From: Larix sibirica
Taxonomy: Eukaryota; Streptophyta; Pinopsida; Pinales; Pinaceae
NCBI GenBank assembly: GCA_004151065.3
Contig: NWUY0300004046.1
Location: 26,483-56,562 of the forward strand
Reading direction: 5' to 3'
Length of the DNA stretch: 30,080 nucleotides
The translations under genes were made by a program, and so were the position numbers. This document shows, in pieces, positions 19,603-30,080 of this stretch. Within the stretch, counting starts at the first letter, position 1. Each line of letters opens with the position of its first letter. Under the pieces are notes generated by a model that saw only the letters and a program-made list of their open reading frames with translations, had not been told where the DNA came from and searched no databases.

Positions 19603-20532
19603 TTTCCTGAGTCAATATTTTAGCAAAAAAAATTAGGCTAGAGACATATTCCATTGTCTATAAATAACACAATGATATACCATTCAATGGATAAATATAT
19701 GGTAGGGGAAGAATACATGTAGAAAATACAAGAGGTTTCACTTGGTTGGAGACTCTTGTAACCCTTGTTGGTACCCCTTCAAGTAGTACCACATCAGACA
19801 ACACCTATATATGGAATTTCACTTCCATGTACCCTAGGGTATATTGAAAGTCCCCTAGGATACTTGAAACAAATTTTAGATAATCTAATCAACCATATTT
19901 TTGTTGTAATGCACCAAGCACATCAATCGAGAAGATTACTCTGTAGTACCTAGGTAGTCGAGTAGTACCACTAAGGGAATGGCCAAGCTTTCTTAGTTGG
20001 TGCCTTGAGAGATTAGGCTAAGTACTACTATTGGACCCTGCATGTACATCAAAAAATGATAACACATGTCATTCCCTTGTCCTTAGAACCCTAAAATCCC
20101 TATTCTCTATTGATAGATGATGAAATTCCTAAATAAATTGTAGTATTAAAAATTTGAAAATTCTATCAGTGTAGTAATATTAAGGTGAAAGTACAACTAT
20201 GTTGAGAGTATCAAAAATAATGTATGAGTACTACCCACACCTTTAGTGAAGACCTATCTCAACAAAATCCTTGGACCCAACTAACTGCATTGGTACCACT
20301 CTCTACCCTTTATGCGGTCCTTACTACACCCTTATTTGAGATCTATCTAAATAGAACCCCTGGGACAAGTTGGTTGCATTGGTACCACTCTCCAATAACC
20401 ATTTTTGTGGACCCACATCTCTATTGTTACCACTCAAGGAGTAGATTTCTCCAACAAATCCTCCCACCTAGAAACTCAATATGATAAGTTGCAACATAGG
20501 ATCAACTGCAACCACTCTTATGCTCAACCAAC

Positions 20533-21347
20533 ACCATGACCCCTTCACCAACAATTTTTGGTAAGATTTATTTCAACTCTAAGGCACTCAACTGAATCTC
20601 AGCACAACCTATCAGCTATCACCCCCAAATTGATAGGCATACTAAAATTTTCAAAAAGTTCTTTGAATTATATTTGTGGTGTTTTATTTTAGAAAGAGAA
20701 TCTCAATGGGCTCAATGGTTACCTCTAACAAAATAGTGGTTTAATACAGGTTATTGTGGTGCCACTCAAATGACTCCCTTTGAGGTTATTTATGGCCAAA
20801 ATCACACATCAATACTATCATACTTACCAAGAGTCTATAAAGTGTAGGAGGTTGACAAAAACCTCATAGCTTGAGTCAACATTTTTCACACTCTCAAGGT
20901 TAAGCTGGTAATGACTCAAAATATGGTGAATCAATAGATTGATAAACATCATTTTGAATTCCATTTTGAAGAAGGGGATCAAGTGTTCCTTTGCATACAA
21001 ATTTATAAATAGACATCACATAAGGAAAACGACACCACTAGAAGCTTTCTCCCCAGTTTTATGGCCCCTAGAAGGTCCTCAAACATGTTTGGCCAGTTCC
21101 TTACAAATCATCCAACCTTCAATTTCTCTTGCTTAAAGAAAGTGGTCAACTCTAATTGGACAAATAATGTTACATCTAGTTATAGTGTGAGGTAGTCTTT
21201 GACAAAGGAGAAAATCGTCTTAGTTGGCACACTATCCAAGAGGGCCTAATATAGTGAAAAGATACACATTTTGATGATGCCAAATGGAACTAGTAGCAAT
21301 ACTTTAGCAATTTCCTCATCTCTAGCCTTGAGGACAATGTCACTTTC
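20533..21347 (+). pseudogene. Ty3/gypsy integrase C-terminal part and tail, unit A
   Basis: On the plus strand: DPFTNNFW-stop-DLFQL-stop-GTQLNLST, then YHPQIDRHTKIFKKFFELYL, ERESQWAQWLP, WFNTGYCGATQMTPFEVIYG, SILSYLPRVYKV, TQNMVNQ, FHFEEGDQVFLCIQIYK, and in a shifted frame HPTFNFSCLKKVV. It ends DDAKWN...SLEDNVTF, which recalls the chromodomain-proximal tail of chromoviruses. These are the standard landmarks of a plant Ty3/gypsy integrase (TAYHPQTDGQTE, YNT, MTPFE, YG, GD-VFL, HPVFHVS-LKK). The catalytic Glu position reads Lys (HTK) and the preceding SDRD is unrecognisable. At least eight stops. Reverse transcriptase and the first part of integrase are absent. Confidence 0.85.
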
Positions 21348-23690
21348 TATTAACAACATGTTTTTTTCACATCATGAGCATCATCACCATTGTACATCAT
21401 TTCCAATAGTATCATCCCCATTTCCATCGGATCCACCACCATTAAACCTTAGTAATATGACCAAAAATAGAACTAAATTCAAGAGATGACCATAAAAGGT
21501 CATTCAATGAAATTTCCCTAAAAAAACTGCATAGGCCCATCACACTGAAAGCCTCAATACCTACAACTTGGACCTGAAAATAGAATTCATTAACTCATAA
21601 CTATTGTGCACCTTCCAAAAAGGTGTATTGGTTGAATGTGGACATTCCCAAATCATTATTTCTAAAAATAACCTTTGATATGATCTCCAACATATTATTA
21701 TCTCACTAAGTCATCAATGAAAACGGATTATTCATATTGGAGCTAGTTCAAAGAAGTGTCCATATTATTTCCTTAAAAAAATACCTCAAGTGCATTCCAA
21801 TATACAATACACATTTATAATTTAGCAAGGTTATGTTGTTCGATCGCCTACAAAAAAAGAGAATCTTTTGTATCCCTTTCATTTCACCATTTGGAGTCCT
21901 TCACATACATCATTCGACTGGGAGTAGAGCATCAAAGGAAAAGAAGAACCCTCCCTTTGGTTGGTTGCAAGGGTCCACAACTATTACTACCAATATCAAG
22001 GCATGTCTCATAATTGTCATTATTTTGTTAATATCAATACACAATTTTTTATATCATGTCTCGTATTCTTGTTTAGCTAATTTGTTTTGTGTGACATTTC
22101 ATGAATATTTAGGATTGTTGTTCATTTTATTTAGTTTTCATTAGCACACTTTTGTTAAGTACTCAAGATTACAACCCCTGAATAAGTACTTTTGTTACAG
22201 ATTGGTGCTAAAACACCAACACCATATTTAGAAACCATATTGGGGATGATACCTATCATTCATCCTTTGTTGTGTGTGCGCTACTTCCAACCCCTTTTCT
22301 AGGTGGTTGTGTTACTCCCTTGTTGTTTTTTGTTCGCTATTATCTTTCCATAAACATGTTACTTGGGCCAAAAACCCCATGTTTGCCTCGGTCATGGACA
22401 AGTTTCATAATTTTTAGTTTTGGGTTCCTGTCACACTTTTTCGTAAAAAAATAATGACACAACATCAGAGAATTCCCCAAGAAATCTACAAAATCAAATA
22501 GAAACCTAGTTTTTTTACGAACCGAGTCGATTTCTCAATTTTCCCTTTACGATTCAATTATGGTTTATGTTATGTTTTGCAAATTATATTTGACCATCTA
22601 TTTGCTTTCCATTTCTAGTTGTATTGGTTGAATTTTGTCTTAGTTTGGGCAATGCAAGCAAAAAAAAGGTCCCAAGTTAGAATATTTTTCAGTCTCTTTC
22701 TCTTTTCAACATTATATTTCCATAATTGTTTATGTGTTAGTTATTGCATTTGCTTAAAATCATCTTTGATTAATTAAGAGTTGTATCTCTTTTCCTTTCA
22801 AACATATAAGAATTGACTTGTCTCACTTTACTTATTAGAAAGAATTTAGTTTAAAAATATATTATTTACATTCTTTCTTAATATTGGCTTTTAGTATTTC
22901 ATTCCTCAATTGCAAGTCTCTTTTTAGTTTTCATTTAGATTATTGTGGTTGAAAATTTGAAAAAGTGTTCATTTAGAAAAGTAAATATTATATCACTTTC
23001 CGTTTCCATGCCTTCTCAAACAAGTATTATATTATATATAGTGTATCTACCTCAATAAACCGTGTGTACTTTATCGTGATGGTTTTTGGCCAGATATGTT
23101 TCGTCCATAAGTAATATCTTTAGCTAGAATAAATAGAATTTTGTAAGATATTTTAGAGAAATTATCCACCTCTCATAGCTCATGATAAGATATGGATTTC
23201 CCGATGTTGGTACAACTTTATATGCTTGGAGAAGATTTAGGCCCATAAATTCCTAGGCAACCTTATAAAATTCACATGGAAAAATTTCTGTCACAAACCT
23301 TATCATATGACATTTGTTTAAAAGTCATCACGAATTCATCCAATGTTAACCCTTGTTCGCATGCTCAATGTTGCTTTATTTTTTTGAGGGAATTCATCAA
23401 TACAAGTGTTCATGTCCTTATATGTTTCCTTGGTCACACCTTCGAGACTAAAATACCTGGTATTTTATAATGATTGACAAATTCTCTTTCAATTAAATTT
23501 ACATGGTATATTATTATGTTAGCCATATGTTTGAGGGTCTTTATGCATTCCATTTCTTCTTCGGGGGGAATTGATTTTAAAAAATCCTTAGTTGGTATAT
23601 GTTGTTTGTTTTGGGATAGTGCGACTATGCTCTAATTTGGGGGTCCTTGCTTTATCTATTTCATCAACCTTTGGTGAATATTGCAACTCT
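21348..23690. other. Unit A, downstream part: no gene supported
   Basis: After the integrase tail this 2.3 kb holds only short frames of up to 103 codons, which are preserved in the second unit merely because the DNA is identical. Expected content would be 3' UTR, polypurine tract and 3' LTR, but I could not delimit LTR ends or find the sequence preceding the PBS repeated here. A small hairpin (TTGGTG...CACCAA) lies at about 22202-22219. Confidence 0.4.
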
Positions 23691-24254
23691 GTATCTATAA
23701 TTTGAAGCTTCTCACTAAAAGTGATACGCTATAACATCCTTAACACTTGCTTCAAGTCTTTCATGACTATCTTTTGATTCCCCCTTCTCATCATTGCAAG
23801 TTGTTTGCTATATATCAAAAAGGTAGGACCTTCTTATGGCATCCTCCGACCAAAGGTTCCAAATTTTATCTCCTTAGGGACACATAATAAGGTTGCAAAT
23901 TCTTTTGATGGATTCAATCACATGATTCATGTATCAAATGAGAGGTGTTCAACATAAACCTTGTGTATTAAAGTTTGGGTTTGTCAAATCCCTAGGGCAT
24001 GAAAGATCAAGTGGTGATCAAATACAATGAATCCTCCTAATACCCAACTTAAGCTTTTTTCTTCATGGTAAAGAAAAAAAATTGTGTTCAAATAACATTG
24101 CTCTATCTAATATTTTCAAGCCTCAAATGCAAGTTCCATAGAAGTATTTGAATGTATGACTGAAATAAGTGTTACATAGGCCCTATATTTGTTGGATGTT
24201 CCAAAGAGTCAACCAATACCCCTGTTAGCACTCAAATTGTGCTAGGTTCTGTGG
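23691..24254. other. Region between repeats, no gene seen
   Basis: This continues the sequence of unit A beyond what the window shows of unit B, so it may still belong to the repeated unit. No coherent frame on either strand. It ends at the N at 24255. Confidence 0.4.
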
Positions 24255-24255
24255 N
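24255..24255. other. Single N, probable contig join
   Basis: An undetermined base 39 bp beyond the stop of the minus-strand copia RNase H remnant, where a copia polypurine tract and LTR would be expected. It separates unit A's downstream sequence from the region leading into unit B. Confidence 0.5.
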
Positions 24256-24293
24256 TGTTTTCTTTGCATAAACAGGAGATTCAAAACTTCAAT

Positions 24294-24555
24294 TCACTTA
24301 AGCAAGGCTGACAAGCCCATCGTTTCCCTACACCAGGAAAACTTCTCGGTACTCACCGACTTGGTTAACATTTCTACAACATTCTTCACAAAGTCTACCT
24401 TCTCCAACAATACCTTCTAGTTCTCCACCATTTCTCTCACAAAATGGTGCTGTACATCAATGCGCTTTGTCTTTGAATGATATGTTGGGTTCTTTGCTAG
24501 GAATATTGCACTCTAACTATCACAATCCAACCTAACAACATTCTGAACAAACCCA
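24294..24555 (-). pseudogene. Ty1/copia RNase H C-terminal remnant
   Basis: On the minus strand the reading GFVQNVVRLDCDS-stop-SAIFLAKNPTYHSKTKRIDV continues into HHFVREMVEN-stop-KVLLEKVDFVKNVVEMLTKS, then EKFSWCRETMGL and a TGA at 24296-24294. It matches the C-terminal RNase H of plant copia Pol, usually CDSQSAI-LAKNP-YH-RTKHIDV-YHFVRE...ADMLTK. DCDS keeps the RNase H aspartate; the first stop sits at the expected Gln codon (CAG to TAG). Upstream RT is not recognisable. The two TAG stops keep every open piece under 60 codons. Confidence 0.85.
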
Positions 24556-24670
24556 ACCTATGAACACATTCTCTACAACCTTCATGGATAAGAATAATTA
24601 TGTCATTCCTAATAAGATTTCCATGCATTTAATGATCGAAGATGACATCAGATCTCTGTAAATTTCCTGA

Positions 24671-24794
24671 TGGTTTGTGGTTTTTCTTTGGTTAGCCTTT
24701 TGTTTAGATCTAAGTATGTGAATGTGTTTTTTCTGGTTTGTGGTTTTTTTTGTTAGCATTTTGTTTAGATCTAAGTGTGTGAATGTGTTTTTTG
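24671..24794 (+). repeat. Two-unit tandem repeat, about 63 bp
   Basis: Units 24671-24733 and 24734-24794 both run TGGTTTGTGG ... TGTTTAGATCTAAGT(A/G)TGTG and AATGTGTTTTTT, differing at a few bases and in T-run length. Probably a local slippage or unequal-crossover duplication. Confidence 0.85.
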
Positions 24795-25089
24795 TATAAT
24801 TGGCTTGAGACTAGTAGATGGCTTGATTCAACTTACAAATGAGTAGTTGGAGGACTCATATTTTCGTTAGTATTTAATTTTCATATATTCGGCCCTTCTA
24901 TGTGGTTTCTTTGTTTTTGGATAAATCTCATTTTGTATTGTTTTAGGGGGTCAAATTTTTCTCTAAAACTTGTCATTACTTTGGTGTATTTTTTATTAAA
25001 AATCTATTTCCTTTCTCAAAACCACTCATGGTGTGTAGAACTACTATATCCAACTTCCCCCTTACAATAAAGGCTTCCCCTTAGACTTG

Positions 25090-25310
25090 AGGGTTAGCTC
25101 AAGTGGTAATGAGCCAAATGTGAGATATCTCCCTCTAAAGTTGGGGAAGTCACATGTTCAACTCTCTTGATCCCTTTGGTTTTAGGTTCCATAATCAAGG
25201 TCGATGATTTACCCCATTTACCATCCATGAATCATGGGGAAGTACTCAGAGGGTTTTCCACGAGGTTGGTCCTTGGAAAAAATAGAATTGTGAACTTGGA
25301 GTACAATTAT
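25090..25310 (+). mobile_element. tRNA-derived SINE-like sequence
   Basis: GGGTTAGCTCAAGTGGTAAT at 25091 contains a good RNA polymerase III A box (TAGCTCAAGTGG, 25095-25106). ATGTTCAACTC at about 25154-25164 is a weaker B box (consensus GGTTCGANNCC), giving the spacing of a tRNA-like head slightly enlarged. The body continues to a region ending GGTTGGTCCTTGG near 25278, followed by A- and T-rich sequence. No clear target-site duplication was found, so the ends are approximate. It is in the opposite orientation to the SINE at 1113 and does not resemble it outside the promoter boxes. Confidence 0.5.
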
Positions 25311-25967
25311 TTTTTTTACTATATCGGATCAAACATGTTGTTCTAATCTATACACAATTCCAAAAGAATATGATGGTTGGATTATCATAAAATCCTATGG
25401 ATCGGATACACATAAGCTTCCTTTCATTGGATATCATTTTGATTCATCCACTTCACTCTAATTTTACCAACATTTTTATTCATATGCCACTTTGATCATA
25501 ACTATAAAGAAACTAGGAAAATATTTCATTGGACACTTCACTTTTCGAAGAATGTTCCAAATAGTTTTTTCTTAATTGAATTTAGAGTCTCAAGATAAGT
25601 AACTTACATTTACACCACTATTAACATCCTCGTGTTATAAATTTTGGCTACCTAACACATGTTCAACCTACTTGAGTTAAAAGAAGTAGTTCATTACCTA
25701 AACTATTTTTCCTAAAACCATTTTAATTTTAACATTTTTGCCTAAACCATTTTTCATTATCTAACCCACCCACATTTGAAATATAATATAATAATTCCAA
25801 AAGCATGTGGCAAATTCTAGCTAATCATAAAAATAATATTTTCACAAAGAAAATCATATTTTCACATCCCTTGATTAGTATTCTTAATGACATAGGATAC
25901 ATGTAATTAGAATAAGGTAAAATGTTATGTGTGGTTATTCTAAGTTGAGGGTTAAGAACACCACAAG
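25311..25967. other. AT-rich stretch before the second PBS
   Basis: No gene seen. By position, the last part should be the 3' end of an LTR preceding the PBS at 25968, but it does not resemble the sequence before the PBS at 19589. The 63-codon minus-strand frame at 26016-25825 crosses the PBS and is not supported. Confidence 0.4.
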
Positions 25968-25981
25968 TGGTATTAGAGCAC
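25968..25981 (+). other. Primer-binding-site remnant (tRNA-iMet type), unit B
   Basis: TGGTATTAGAGCAC matches TGGTATCAGAGC with one C-to-T difference and is followed by TTTCCTAAGCC, parallel to the site at 19589. The leader from here to 26101 is 133 bp against 122 bp in unit A. It aligns only partly (TTAG(G/C)CTAGA, TAAATAAC, TTCAATGG(A/G)TAAA, GGAAGAATACATG). Confidence 0.7.
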
Positions 25982-26100
25982 TTTCCTAAGCCTACATGCC
26001 TCCAAAAATTTTGCATATTTGTTTAGCCTAGATTTGTGTTTCGATGACTTTAAATAACTCAAATATCTATTGTTCAATGGGTAAAATTGCAGTCAAGGAA

Positions 26101-29100
26101 GAATACATGTAGAAAATACAAGAGGTTTCACTTGGTTGGAGACTCTTGTAACCCTTGTTGGTACCCCTTTGCGTAGTACTGCATCAGACAACACCTATAT
26201 ATGGAATTTCACTTCCATGTACCCTAGGGTATATTGAAAGTCCCCTAGGATACTTGAAACAAATTTTAGATAATCTAATCAACCATATTTTTGTTGTAAT
26301 GCACCAAGCACATCAATCGAGAAGATTACTCTGTAGTACCTAGGTAGTCGAGTAGTACCACTAAGGGAATGGCCAAGCTTTCTTAGTTGGTGCCTTGAGA
26401 GATTAGGCTAAGTACTACTATTGGACCCTGCATGTACATCAAAAAATGATAACACATGTCATTCCCTTGTCCTTAGAACCCTAAAATCCCTATTCTCTAT
26501 TGATAGATGATGAAATTCCTAAATAAATTGTAGTATTAAAAATTTGAAAATTCTATCAGTGTAGTAATATTAAGGTGAAAGTACAACTATGTTGAGAGTA
26601 TCAAAAATAATGTATGAGTACTACCCACACCTTTAGTGAAGACCTATCTCAACAAAATCCTTGGACCCAACTAACTGCATTGGTACCACTCTCTACCCTT
26701 TATGCGGTCCTTACTACACCCTTATTTGAGATCTATCTAAATAGAACCCCTGGGACAAGTTGGTTGCATTGGTACCACTCTCCAATAACCATTTTTGTGG
26801 ACCCACATCTCTATTGTTACCACTCAAGGAGTAGATTTCTCCAACAAATCCTCCCACCTAGAAACTCAATATGATAAGTTGCAACATAGGATCAACTGCA
26901 ACCACTCTTATGCTCAACCAACACCATGACCCCTTCACCAACAATTTTTGGTAAGATTTATTTCAACTCTAAGGCACTCAACTGAATCTCAGCACAACCT
27001 ATCAGCTATCACCCCCAAATTGATAGGCATACTAAAATTTTCAAAAAGTTCTTTGAATTATATTTGTGGTGTTTTATTTTAGAAAGAGAATCTCAATGGG
27101 CTCAATGGTTACCTCTAACAAAATAGTGGTTTAATACAGGTTATTGTGGTGCCACTCAAATGACTCCCTTTGAGGTTATTTATGGCCAAAATCACACATC
27201 AATACTATCATACTTACCAAGAGTCTATAAAGTGTAGGAGGTTGACAAAAACCTCATAGCTTGAGTCAACATTTTTCACACTCTCAAGGTTAAGCTGGTA
27301 ATGACTCAAAATATGGTGAATCAATAGATTGATAAACATCATTTTGAATTCCATTTTGAAGAAGGGGATCAAGTGTTCCTTTGCATACAAATTTATAAAT
27401 AGACATCACATAAGGAAAACGACACCACTAGAAGCTTTCTCCCCAGTTTTATGGCCCCTAGAAGGTCCTCAAACATGTTTGGCCAGTTCCTTACAAATCA
27501 TCCAACCTTCAATTTCTCTTGCTTAAAGAAAGTGGTCAACTCTAATTGGACAAATAATGTTACATCTAGTTATAGTGTGAGGTAGTCTTTGACAAAGGAG
27601 AAAATCGTCTTAGTTGGCACACTATCCAAGAGGGCCTAATATAGTGAAAAGATACACATTTTGATGATGCCAAATGGAACTAGTAGCAATACTTTAGCAA
27701 TTTCCTCATCTCTAGCCTTGAGGACAATGTCACTTTCTATTAACAACATGTTTTTTTCACATCATGAGCATCATCACCATTGTACATCATTTCCAATAGT
27801 ATCATCCCCATTTCCATCGGATCCACCACCATTAAACCTTAGTAATATGACCAAAAATAGAACTAAATTCAAGAGATGACCATAAAAGGTCATTCAATGA
27901 AATTTCCCTAAAAAATCTGCATAGGCCCATCACACTGAAAGCCTCAATACCTACAACTTGGACCTGAAAATAGAATTCATTAACTCATAACTATTGTGCA
28001 CCTTCCAAAAAGGTGTATTGGTTGAATGTGGACATTCCCAAATCATTATTTCTAAAAATAACCTTTGATATGATCTCCAACATATTATTATCTCACTAAG
28101 TCATCAATGAAAACGGATTATTCATATTGGAGCTAGTTCAAAGAAGTGTCCATATTATTTCCTTAAAAAAATACCTCAAGTGCATTCCAATATACAATAC
28201 ACATTTATAATTTAGCAAGGTTATGTTGTTCGATCGCCTACAAAAAAAGAGAATCTTTTGTATCCCTTTCATTTCACCATTTGGAGTCCTTCACATACAT
28301 CATTCGACTGGGAGTAGAGCATCAAAGGAAAAGAAGAACCCTCCCTTTGGTTGGTTGCAAGGGTCCACAACTATTACTACCAATATCAAGGCATGTCTCA
28401 TAATTGTCATTATTTTGTTAATATCAATACACAATTTTTTATATCATGTCTCGTATTCTTGTTTAGCTAATTTGTTTTGTGTGACATTTCATGAATATTT
28501 AGGATTGTTGTTCATTTTATTTAGTTTTCATTAGCACACTTTTGTTAAGTACTCAAGATTACAACCCCTGAATAAGTACTTTTGTTACAGATTGGTGCTA
28601 AAACACCAACACCATATTTAGAAACCATATTGGGGATGATACCTATCATTCATCCTTTGTTGTGTGTGCGCTACTTCCAACCCCTTTTCTAGGTGGTTGT
28701 GTTACTCCCTTGTTGTTTTTTGTTCGCTATTATCTTTCCATAAACATGTTACTTGGGCCAAAAACCCCATGTTTGCCTCGGTCATGGACAAGTTTCATAA
28801 TTTTTAGTTTTGGGTTCCTGTCACACTTTTTCGTAAAAAAATAATGACACAACATCAGAGAATTCCCCAAGAAATCTACAAAATCAAATAGAAACCTAGT
28901 TTTTTTACGAACCGAGTCGATTTCTCAATTTTCCCTTTACGATTCAATTATGGTTTATGTTATGTTTTGCAAATTATATTTGACCATCTATTTGCTTTCC
29001 ATTTCTAGTTGTATTGGTTGAATTTTGTCTTAGTTTGGGCAATGCAAGCAAAAAAAAGGTCCCAAGTTAGAATATTTTTCAGTCTCTTTCTCTTTTCAAC

Positions 29101-30080
29101 ATTATATTTCCATAATTGTTTATGTGTTAGTTATTGCATTTGCTTAAAATCATCTTTGATTAATTAAGAGTTGTATCTCTTTTCCTTTCAAACATATAAG
29201 AATTGACTTGTCTCACTTTACTTATTAGAAAGAATTTAGTTTAAAAATATATTATTTACATTCTTTCTTAATATTGGCTTTTAGTATTTCATTCCTCAAT
29301 TGCAAGTCTCTTTTTAGTTTTCATTTAGATTATTGTGGTTGAAAATTTGAAAAAGTGTTCATTTAGAAAAGTAAATATTATATCACTTTCCGTTTCCATG
29401 CCTTCTCAAACAAGTATTATATTATATATAGTGTATCTACCTCAATAAACCGTGTGTACTTTATCGTGATGGTTTTTGGCCAGATATGTTTCGTCCATAA
29501 GTAATATCTTTAGCTAGAATAAATAGAATTTTGTAAGATATTTTAGAGAAATTATCCACCTCTCATAGCTCATGGTAAGATATGGATTTCCCGATGTTGG
29601 TACAACTTTATATGCTTGGAGAAGATTTAGGCCCATAAATTCCTAGGCAACCTTATAAAATTCACATGGAAAAATTTCTGTCACAAACCTTATCATATGA
29701 CATTTGTTTAAAAGTCATCACGAATTCATCCAATGTTAACCCTTGTTCGCATGCTCAATGTTGCTTTATTTTTTTGAGGGAATTCATCAATACAAGTGTT
29801 CATGTCCTTATATGTTTCCTTGGTCACACCTTCGAGACTAAAATACCTGGTATTTTATAATGATTGACAAATTCTCTTTCAATTAAATTTACATGGTATA
29901 TTATTATGTTAGCCATATGTTTGAGGGTCTTTATGCATTCCATTTCTTCTTCGGGGGGAATTGATTTTAAAAAATCCTTAGTTGGTATATGTTGTTTGTT
30001 TTGGGATAGTGCGACTATGCTCTAATTTGGGGGTCCTTGCTTTATATATTTCATCAACCTTTGGTGAATATTGCAACTCT
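26101..30080 (+). repeat. Long near-identical direct repeat, unit B (runs off window)
   Basis: Second copy of 19711-23690, same strand. It is truncated only by the window edge, so its true end is unknown. The left edge is sharp at GAATACATGTAGAAAATACA, with patchy similarity before it. The downstream part (27738-30080) holds no supported gene, as in unit A. Confidence 0.93.
26923..27737 (+). pseudogene. Ty3/gypsy integrase C-terminal part and tail, unit B
   Basis: Identical to the unit A integrase remnant as far as I can see, including every stop, the frame change before HPTFNFSCLKKVV and the Glu-to-Lys change in HTKIF. The shared damage shows the integrase was already dead before the two units separated, so neither unit can encode its own mobility. 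Confidence 0.85.

Larger units (their letters stand above)
19711..23690 (+). repeat. Long near-identical direct repeat, unit A
   Basis: Matches 26101-30080 at a constant offset of 6390 bp with no indel seen. Differences found by eye: five clustered at 19780-19791, then 21526 (A/T), 23185 (A/G) and 23656 (C/A). The match is still running where the window ends, so the unit is at least 3980 bp. It starts 122 bp after the PBS at 19589 and carries a broken Ty3/gypsy integrase tail. It is therefore a deletion derivative of a gypsy element rather than a plain LTR. Confidence 0.93.

Noticed and set aside
19711-23690. Reading the two long repeats as the LTR pair of one element
   Set aside because: They contain an integrase remnant and each follows its own PBS, which does not fit LTRs.
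23241-23690. Possible minus-strand Gag in the downstream part of the long repeat
   Set aside because: Short protein-like pieces appear, but no motif or consistent frame supports a family.

Overview
This 30 kb window looks like repeat-filled intergenic DNA from a large plant nuclear genome. The plant-type LINE carries a cellular-type RNase H, there are remnants of Ty1/copia and Ty3/gypsy elements, primer-binding sites matching plant tRNA-iMet and tRNA-Asp, and tRNA-derived SINEs. The element flavour suggests a gymnosperm, probably a conifer, but that is inference. I find no intact host gene, no rRNA or functional tRNA gene, no CRISPR array and nothing bacterial. Almost every recognisable coding stretch is a decayed transposon protein, and several only appear when the strand opposite the longest open frame is read.

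Layout. 1-1541: two diverged direct copies of one repeat. The first contains a 406-bp imperfect palindrome, and the second is split by a 94-bp SINE with an 18-bp target-site duplication. A broken minus-strand reading frame lies between them. 1548-6330: AT-rich DNA with three copies of a short dispersed repeat, and a minus-strand frame downstream of a decayed tRNA-Asp-type primer-binding site (an old LTR element). 7820-8450: minus-strand Ty1/copia Gag remnant. 8450-10570: AT-rich, nothing firm.

10590-19523: a minus-strand L1-type LINE, GC-richer than its surroundings, flanked by a 19-bp target-site duplication with one mismatch. Reading on the minus strand: 5' end near 19523, ORF1 (DUF4283 plus CCHC knuckle), ORF2 (AP endonuclease, reverse transcriptase, zinc-finger segment, RNase H), then about 1.1 kb holding a further long frame, and an A-run tail. 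ORF2 has eight in-frame stops and one frameshift, but the endonuclease and RNase H blocks remain open with all key residues. ORF1 appears twice as a 1505-bp tandem copy joined at a single N, which I read as a probable assembly join.

19589-30080: two direct copies, offset 6390 bp, of a unit at least 3980 bp long. Each follows an iMet-type primer-binding site and carries the same broken Ty3/gypsy integrase tail. The units are almost identical while the roughly 120-130 bp leaders in front of them are clearly diverged. Between them lie a minus-strand Ty1/copia RNase H remnant, a 63-bp tandem duplication and a second SINE-like sequence. The LINE sits in what would be the LTR end of the first gypsy-derived unit, so the region is a nest of insertions. 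Five single Ns (582, 2341, 6211, 17840, 24255) fall mostly at repeat edges and look like contig joins.
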